Assembly: GCA_959347315.1 (NCBI GenBank) | Contig: OY365817.1 | Location: forward strand, 2,824,295-2,888,294 | DNA from: Bimastos eiseni | Lineage: Eukaryota > Annelida > Clitellata > Crassiclitellata > Lumbricidae | Direction of reading: 5' to 3' | DNA length: 64,000 nt | Shown here: positions 45,101-54,500 of the stretch, one piece after another | Layout: every line of letters begins with the position of its first letter | Numbering within the stretch: the stretch's first letter is position 1 | Notes under the pieces: generated by a model | The model's database searches: none | What the model saw: only the letters and a program-made list of their open reading frames with translations | What the model was told of the DNA's origin: nothing | Position numbers and translations under genes: made by a program

Positions 45101-48100
45101 ACTAACAATCAATAAATTAGTTCCATTATCTCATTTTGAAAGGGACGCCTGAAAACTCCGCCTTAGGGCACTAAGGAGACTAATGTCGGCTCTGATGAGG
45201 GATTTCCGGGTTTGAACCTCCTCTTCGAGTAGGAACCACGAGCAATGTATTTGGCACGATTGCTCAGCGCCATCGATTGACACGTTTTCATTAAAATCTC
45301 TAGAAATGCCTAATTATAATTCCGAATAAAATAATATGGTTGAGTAATCGACAATAGTGTTGAGTATTTAACTGTGGTTATATTCGAATGTGTTATCACA
45401 ACTGTTTCTGATCGTTCTCTTAAGACTTTCTTTTCTTAATGGGTTATTTGCACTGATTAGGTTGTTCGTAAATTGAATAGAATACTCTGATATGCAGAGC
45501 TGAAGAAGTGACTTTGCTTCCTGTTCCCAATAAGGTTGACTATTCCTTCATTCAAAAGTGGAATTGTTAAGTCAGATGTGTTAATTGAATGGTGCATTTA
45601 ATGGCAGTTAAATTTTTCTCGTGTAATAACTTTTCATCGTCCGTTCATACTGCGCTTATAATCATGCTGCGATCTGTCAGTTTGAGATTAAATGAAAATT
45701 ATCAATATTATTCATCGTAACAATAATGGTTGTGTGTTTTTCTGTTTGGGACAGACTCTTCCGTTGTAGATGTCACTCCGTCTGTGATCATGTACAACAA
45801 GAGTCAGTCGTCTCGTACCGTTCTCTCCTACTACCGCTGTCAGTACGTTCACAGCAAAACCATTCGTCACATCAACCCAAACGACAACATCGTCATCAAC
45901 GCCTGCGACGTCCGCATTCGACTGAAGCCGACCGAAGTACGAGACGTGAATGGCAACTGCGAAATGACGAAGTGGGGTCAGTTGAGTACTGAGTGTGGTT
46001 GTATGTCATGTTTACATGATGATGGGGTATGATGATGGGATATGATGATGGGATATGATGATGGGATATGATGATGGGATATGATGATGGGATATGATGA
46101 TGGGATATGATGATGGGATATGATGATGGGATATGATGATGGGGTATGATGATGGGATATGATGATGGGATATGATGATGGGATATGATGATGGGATATG
46201 ATGATGGGATATGATGATGGGATATGATGATGGGATATGATTGTTGATGTGCTGGACTGTCTGGTGAGAGACATCAGGGTTCAAATCAATATGATTGATT
46301 TATGATTGATTGATTGATTGATGAGTGATTGATGATTGATAGATTGATTGATTGAAATCCTCGTTTGGGTAGGAATTTGTTTTAGATTTCTAATCAATCT
46401 GATTTGGGGCGACTGATACTTATACGATGAACCCGAAGTCCTTGACTCTGGTCCACTGCACGATTGATCCCAAAGTTCTGGATTTAGGTCAATTTTATTT
46501 GTTTTTGTCCTATTGCTGACGATTTGGTCTGTTTGCAACTACTGTTGTAGCTTTGATGGCTATGGTTGAAGTCTTGTTGTCAGGAGTACTCTCATTATTC
46601 AAATGTTATTTGACTGATGTTTAAAAGTTGATGCTATTGTTTATACCTTTTGTAAGCTACTGTGCGTTTGCTGGTAGTCTAATAAAGAATATGCTTGTCT
46701 TATCAATGCCACTCAAAGGGTGAATCTAAAAGTCCTTTACTAGGGGTCGCTGCCACTCAGGAGGAAGTGCATACAAACTATCGATTAACAAGATACTGTG
46801 TATTTAAGAACGTAGTCATTGATGCTTCAAACTGCAAAACATCGTATGACCCTGTGTAGCATGTAGGTCCATGTAGTTCCATTCTCTTTTTGAAGTCTAT
46901 GAACAAATACCTGATTTCCTGCATTTTTTCAGCCAGTGATGTTGAGGCCCATAGAAAAATCACTGATTGGAATCGATCTCACGTCATGCTGCATCCGAAG
47001 ACTTGCCAGATGATCCTCAAGTCCATCCGAACCGTATATCCGGATCGAACTCGACCCAACCTGGTGCTCGACGTCTGTCTCGGACGATCGAAGGATCGGG
47101 GACATCTGACGAGCATTTACGGGGAAATTCGAAGACATGAATATCTCGGACTAACCATCTACCAGCTTCGAGTTAGTGGCGTCTATTTCTTTGTGATTTG
47201 TTTTGTCAATATATTATTAATTTTTTTCATTCAATTTCAAACTGACAAACCACAGTAGGATTACAACATAGTAATCATACTGTGTAATCATAGGACGAAT
47301 TATGAAAAGTTATCACAGGAGTCGAATTTAACTGTCGGAAGCCGTGCATATTGTCCATTATGTTATACATCTAATTTAACTAACGCCACTGCCTATCGAA
47401 AGAAGGACTAGTCAACCTTAAAGGGATATGAGAACTGAACTTGGTTCCCCAGCTCTGCATCTCAGTGTGTTATCGATTACTCTGCAACCCTCCATGTGTA
47501 TGTCATATGCAGGGTGTATGTCATATGCAGGGTGTATGTCATATGCGAGGTGTATGTCATATGCAGGGTGTATGTCATATGCAGGGTGTATGTCATATGC
47601 AGGGTGTATGTCGTATGCAGGGTGTATGTCGTATGCAGGGTGTATGTCATATGCACGGTGTATGTCATATGCAGGGTGTATGTCATATGCAGGGTGTATG
47701 TCATATGCAGGGTGTATGTCATATGCAGGGTGTATGTCATATGCAGGGTGTATGTCATATGCAGGGTGTATGTCATATGCAGAGTGTATGTCATATGCAG
47801 GGTGTATGTCATATGCACGGTGTATGTCATATGCAGGGTGTATGTCATATGCAGGGTGTATGTCATATGCAGGGTGTATGTCATATGCAGGGTGTATGTC
47901 ATATGCAGGGTGTATGTCATATGCATGGTATATGTCGTATACTATTGCATGGCATATGTCGTATTCTCGTGCAGGGCATATGGCGTATACATATGTAGGT
48001 AAGGGTAGAAGTGTCCATCTAATTGAGTTTGATTTACATTTAGACTGCCCTGGAGATAATGACTTCCAATGCTTTCTACTTCGTACAGGAAACCTTTTCC

Positions 48101-48557
48101 GGCGTCGATGGATGCGACTTAAACGACCATTTGGCAATTATGGTCGAATGCAAGTTGGTAAGTCGTTGCTGTTTAGTTCATTTATTGACATAGTTGTTGT
48201 TTACTTACTTACTTATTTGATTTTGTTTTGAGTTATTTGTTTGTATCTCACTGATGGGTTTCTTCCTCATTTGAGGCAGTTTCTGTTTAACGGCCTTGAG
48301 CAAGTCCTTTGAAGAACACTCGCAATGTTGGCCTGCACTTTCGACTGATTCTTGGTTATTGGAATTGTGCTCAACAAATTCAAAGTGATATGTCATATGT
48401 CATATTTAATAATGAGAATGATACTAATTGGAGAATGAATAATTATGAATAATTATGAATAATTACAATATTTATTATAATAATAATTATAATGTAATCC
48501 GACTCATTTCTAAGTCCTAGGATGTAGCAATATCACGACAGGATAGGTCCTGTTGTG

Positions 48558-48596
<39 letters not shown>

Positions 48597-51500
48597 ATCG
48601 TTTATTGAACAGGCTGGCAAACCGCAGAAAGTTACTTACATAAATACACAATGAAAGATAAAGAAAGTGAATTGACAGAAACTTAGATAATGTTGAATGA
48701 TGGAAAATAGTTTTGTTTTCAATTTGTTTGAATAATTGATGATGTTTGTTTATTAATTTGAGCTGATGAGCATTCAGCTAGTCTACGTGATATAGTAGTT
48801 ACAGATAGCAATAGTTACTGACAGCAAGTTTAGCATTAGTCAAATGCAACTGTATGGCAGTCTGAATGATAATGGACGAGTCTTTTGGCCCAAGCGATGT
48901 TGGAGAATTGGCCGCTGAGGTCTTTGTTTTGTCCGATTGGTCAGTCCAAGGATGTTTGCGTTGTGCATTTCAGGTGGTTAGAGTTGGTGTGACAGTTTTT
49001 CGTTACGTGTGCCTCGAGTTCGCCAGCAGTTGGCTCATTAGGATCGATAAGAATCTAAAGGGAAGAGGGGTTCTATTCATCGATGAGGTAATTGATGGAA
49101 CACACTTCTGTCTATTTGTTGATCGATTGGTTCATTGATTGATTGATTGGTTTGTTGATTGATTAATTGGTTTATTGATTGATTGATTGATTTATTGATT
49201 GATTTATTGGTTTATTGATTGATTGGGTTGCTGATTGATTGGTTTGCTTATTGAATGTTTATTGCTTGATTGGTGTATTGGTTTACCGATTGATTGATCA
49301 ATTGTTTTTTGAATGGTGTTTTGATTGATTGATTAGTTGGTTGATTGATTGATTAGTTAGTTGGTTGATTGATTGATTGGGTTTTTCGACACACATATCA
49401 GCACTAACATATTAGAATTATGACATGATTACAGCAGATACAATCTATCTGTGATGATAACGGTGAAGCAAACTCTGAAAATCCATAATAAATCAAAATA
49501 ATAACATGCAGATGCATGTTGTTTTAGCCTTTGAGTTAGTCTCATTTCATTTATTCATATTCATAGATTTTATGATTTGGGCAGTTTTAAACTTTAAATT
49601 CATGGTTTGGCAATTTATTACAACCGAGTTTAAAATGAGAGAATTAAAATCGCTGCCATTTTCTTCCATATAGGAAGAAGACGTTACGATCGATCCTTGG
49701 GAATTGAGCTCCACAGCAGATGACACCTCTTCCAGTGCCTGTGCTGATGCTGCCTCCAGTGCCAATGCCTCTCCTTCCTCTTCTACAACCAACGCCTTCT
49801 CCTCTCCCATCAGCAGAAGCCGAACATCCCTCTTGTCAACAGACAGCGAATCTTCTCTCCAGTTCGTGCCTAGTCCACGGGTCACTGCGAAAAAGCGACC
49901 AAGCGACGATAAGATTGGAGAGGATGTGGAATTACCAGAAGGCGATAGGACGGAAGAACCGCCTTCAAAATGTCCGAAGGTTAGCGAGGAAGTGTGTCGA
50001 GAAACGCCACTCCAGTTTAGCGATGGAACTGAAGCTCTGAACTGCACAGATGTGATGGGGGAAAGCGTTGCTATGTCCGCAAAGGGTTTGTTGCTGATGA
50101 AGGAAGTTCATTTGGAATCTGCCTTAGAAACCCTTTTGCCAAACAAAGAAACTTTTGTGACCATTGCAGTACAGACTGATGTGGAAATTTCAGAGCCCGT
50201 GGCAGAGCATGGAGTATCAATCGGAGTAACTTTGGAGACTGATTCCGAGAGGCTTGATAGAATGAGCGACAATACTTTGTCTTCTGCCCCAAGTTGCTCT
50301 GTGTCGCCAACAGTCAGGACATCTGATGTTGAGAATGAGGCGGAAACGATACTTAGTAACGTGATTGATTCAAACATCACTAGACCTACTTCACATTCAC
50401 AAATTACACCGGATGGTAATTTGATTGTCTGTTCTCTTAATGTTTCTGCTTCTCAAACTTTTTCCGACCCATTGCCTTCTCTGCCAGATGTTCAGTTAAC
50501 GCCATCTGTCTCTGATGTGACGGAGTCCGATCCTTGTACGCTGTCCGAGTCAACCTCTCAGATCAGTTGTTCTGAGACGTCTGCTGCAAAATCTGCTGCT
50601 AGTCACACCTTTAAGTCATCCCTTCACGAAGCTACTGTAGGTGTTGATATATCAATGTCTGCTGCTTGTGAAGACACTCCTTCTGCCAGTCCCTCCAATT
50701 TGCTGGCGGGCATAAGCACTCCAGTTGCCAGCATCTCCAAATCTCTAGTTTGCCCAAGTGCCTCAGTTACCAGTGCCTCAAAATTCCAAGCTTGCAAAAA
50801 TACTTTTACCTTAAAGAGTACTCCAGCTACTAGCATCTCCAAATCTTTGGCTTGCCAAAGTGCTCCAGTTACTAGTGCCTCGAAATCCCGAGCGAGGAAA
50901 GGTATTTCAGCTTCTAAAACCTTAAAGCTGCCACCTCGCAAAATCACTCCAGCCAATAACACCTTCAAATCCCACATTCGCAAAAGAACTCCAGTTGCCA
51001 GCGCTTCCAAATCCCCAGCTTGCAAAAATACTTCAAGTGTCACCATTTTAAAGTTCCCAGATTGCAAAAGTACTCAAGTTATTCCTCCCTCCCATTCCCC
51101 AGTCACCAACAGATGCCTTGCAAATCTAAGCTCCACTCTTCCTGAAATGAACACCAACATGACGCCAGTCAACGCCGAGATATCACCTTTCTTTCAGACC
51201 GAAGAGCTCGCCAGTCGCATTTCTACCAGAATCGACTCCAATGGTAATAAGGGAGCTAACGAAAGCTCCATCGCCGCAACAGACGACAACTATTTCTCTT
51301 CGCTCATCAATTCCGTCCCAAAGGTGCTGAAACGCCCTCGCGACTTCCTTAAGACCAGGCAGTCCTCAGAGCGCCGAGGGCAGATGAACCCCAGAAGTCC
51401 ACGACCCATTCGTTTGCCCTCCTGGATGTCCCCTGCAAGTGAAACTGAACTCAACAACATTCAGAAATCGCCCTCTAGCATAACCAACCCTGCAAAATGT

Positions 51501-54500
51501 CGGACGCCAGATGCTGCATTGCTCGAAGCGCCAGAGACAGGAACTTGTCGGAATGTTTCAGAAACGACGGTTACTGCAATCGCATCCAACTCGAATTCCT
51601 CTCGGTTATCTCCGGTGCACACAAGACTAGGCCAGAAGTCGTCATTGTCATCTCCACGTTCCGATTCTGCTGCTGTGCCATTGGAAGTTCTGTCGCCGGC
51701 GGCTCCAGCAGGAAGAATCAAATCTCCGACCTCGAAAACTCCAAAACATACGGTGGTTGATACCCCCAGTAGAAAGACTTTACCTGTTGTTCGGATGGCC
51801 ACCTTAGGGACTTGTACGACCATAACCGTTCTGTCTCCCGAGAGACCGTCCGAACAACTGGACAGAGACATGGCCAAGGCAGACATGACACCAATCAGCA
51901 ATGTTCCAACAAGTCCCTCTCCGTCGCTTGCAACCATCGGTTTATCCGCAGTAGCGAGGAATTCGGAGAAGCCGACGGCCGCTTCGCACACCGTAAACGC
52001 CTCTGCTGCAGAGTCACGGTCAGATGGCGTACCCCAGCCATCAACGGACCGTTCTGTTCGACACAGGAACACAATTCCTGCAGCTGTGGGGACTTCTCCA
52101 ATTCCGCCAATCAGGTTCTCACCCAGGCCCACATCGGGACCACCTCAGTTCACTACTCCTTCCTGGTCAGGGATCAGTTCTGTTCCATCCTCCACGCCCC
52201 GCGGACAGTCGATCCGGATTCGCGTTCCCGCATCTAGCCTCGGGAGCGTGTCGGGCACGAGCGAACTGGCGAGGCAGATTCAGGAGATGTTGTTGAAGCA
52301 GGGATCGTTGCAACCAGGACAACAGGTGCGACTGAGACTGCCTCCCGGGGTCACACTACAAAACCTCGGACTGGGTGGCACTCCTCCGAGTCCGGGTCAG
52401 CTTGTGGTCACTGGTGGTCAGTGTGTGGTCAGTGCTGGTCAACCTGTGACCAGTTCTAGTCAGTTGTTGTCAGGCAATAGTGAAACAGTTACAATTCAGG
52501 GAAGCAAAACCTTCTGCCCACCGAGCAATCATACTGGTGCCAGGCAGGAAGCCAGCGACAGGCAAGCGGGGAAGCAGTCCGCTGACGAGCAGAGTCGTTT
52601 CCGATTGCCGCAGGTAGATGGCGCCAGCGATGAAAATTCAATGGACGAATCGGGCGGTTGTTCTACAACTGCTGTTGCAGACAACTCGGACAACGGCGCA
52701 GCAACGGATCGTGCAACCGAGAACGGGTCGTTGCACCATGTCGACGCGGTCAGCATCAGCACCAACGGCGGGCGGATGGAGGAACTTTGTGTGACACAGG
52801 TATGCGGTTGATGTATATATTCCAGATCTTTGCTAAATTTTGCTCATGTTGGCATTTGTTCAAAGTGTTTGGGACTCCCAACTCGTACTCTCACCTAAAC
52901 TCTCTTTCGATTTTAACTGAAGATGCCCCTCTTACAGTTGACCTCTGGCTAAAAGTCAGTGAAAGATCGTGATTCAATGGTAAGAAACACGAACCAAAGG
53001 TTACATGTAAAGTAATTGGACAAAGGTAGACTCTCGTAACAGATGATGTTGTACAAACCCTTTCAAAGCTGTTCTTCAACATGCAATTCTGAAGTTTGTA
53101 GGGAAGGCATTATCAAATTACAGTGTTGAACTGCATCAATTGTATTGAATTTTTGAAAGGTTTATAGATGCAAATGCAAGCATCTATAACACTGCTTGAC
53201 GTAACAGAATGCACCTTGTTAAAGTATTTAAATGCTAATTGATCTGTTATAGTATTGACCTGTGATTGTTAATTATGGACCTCTGCTGATTGTTAAAGTA
53301 TTGATGCATTGATTCGTAAAGTATTGATGCATTGATTCGTAAAGTATTGATGTGTTGATTGTTGATGTATGCATTGCTTATATATTTATATTAAGTATAA
53401 GAGATCTTGTTCATTTGTGTGCTTTTAATTACACAGAATATTTTTTGAATATCCAAATTGTGAGTGTTGACGAGTGGCCATTTTGGTGAAATTTTTTAGC
53501 AACCGGAAAATGCCCAAAAGCTTCCCGAAATTTCGCTGCCAGAAGGCGGAGTTGACGGCGAAAGAAGGACTTTTTCACCCCCTGCTTCGAAAGGGTATGC
53601 ATTATCTGTTGTGAGAATCTACCTTTGACCTTTAGCCTTTTACTTTATGTTTTGATCTGTGTTTATTACCCTTGTATTATAATTTTTATCTGGCATATCA
53701 CCAGAAACTATTGCCTTGTACAGTATGTAATTGCTCCATATAAGTCATTCACTAAACATTTTATCGTGTATGCTGGCCTATAAGTAAAATGAAACAGTTA
53801 TAAATGTCCATGAAAATTTCTTGATGCCTAGTTGCCAGAGGAGTGACTGCTTATTTTTATGCAAATCAAGAGATGTTCTTGAGTTCTGGATTGCTGTGTT
53901 TAGTACGTACAAGAAGGTTCGGGTGATCCCGCGTCCGTGGCGGACACCAGAGGGCACTGTTAACCGACCCACGTTGCGGACAATGTTGGAGGCCGTGATG
54001 CTGTTCGTCATCGAAACACCGGGAGTGACACGAGGGACACTCGTAGAAAAGTACACACCTGTCCTTCAACCGGTCGCTATATTTGAACTCTTAGAGGTAT
54101 TGATTGATATGTTGATTGGTGAAATGTTGATTGATCTGTTGATTGGGAAAGTGCTGATTGTCCTGTTGAATTTTGAAGTATCTATTCACCTGGTGCTTCT
54201 TATTGATTGTTAAAGTGTGGTTTGCTGTGAAGTCTACCAGCTGATGTCAAAAGTCTCGTCTAAATATGCCATTGTTTTGTCACAATTGACCAGGTTTTAT
54301 TAATGTATACCAAATTATGTCATATTATAACAAATAATATAGGAGCCACCTATATTTTATATTTCGTATACCTGACTATATATACCAGTTTAAATAAAAA
54401 TCTACTAATTTACATCAGTTTTAATCAAAATCTACCATAGCTTTTAGTCAAAATAGTCTATGATTTTTATAAAAATCTGCCACAGATTTTAATAACAATG

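Noticed and set aside
46012..46284. Ser-His-Pro-Ile repeat proteins on the minus strand
   Set aside because: Translation of a 13-bp minisatellite; the frame rotates through all three phases without stops.
47428..48231. Open frames of 149-267 codons on both strands, Cys/Met/Tyr or Asp/Ile/His repeats
   Set aside because: They are translations of an 18-bp minisatellite whose unit lacks stops; the real coding sequence there is exon 37 of GTF3C1 in another frame.
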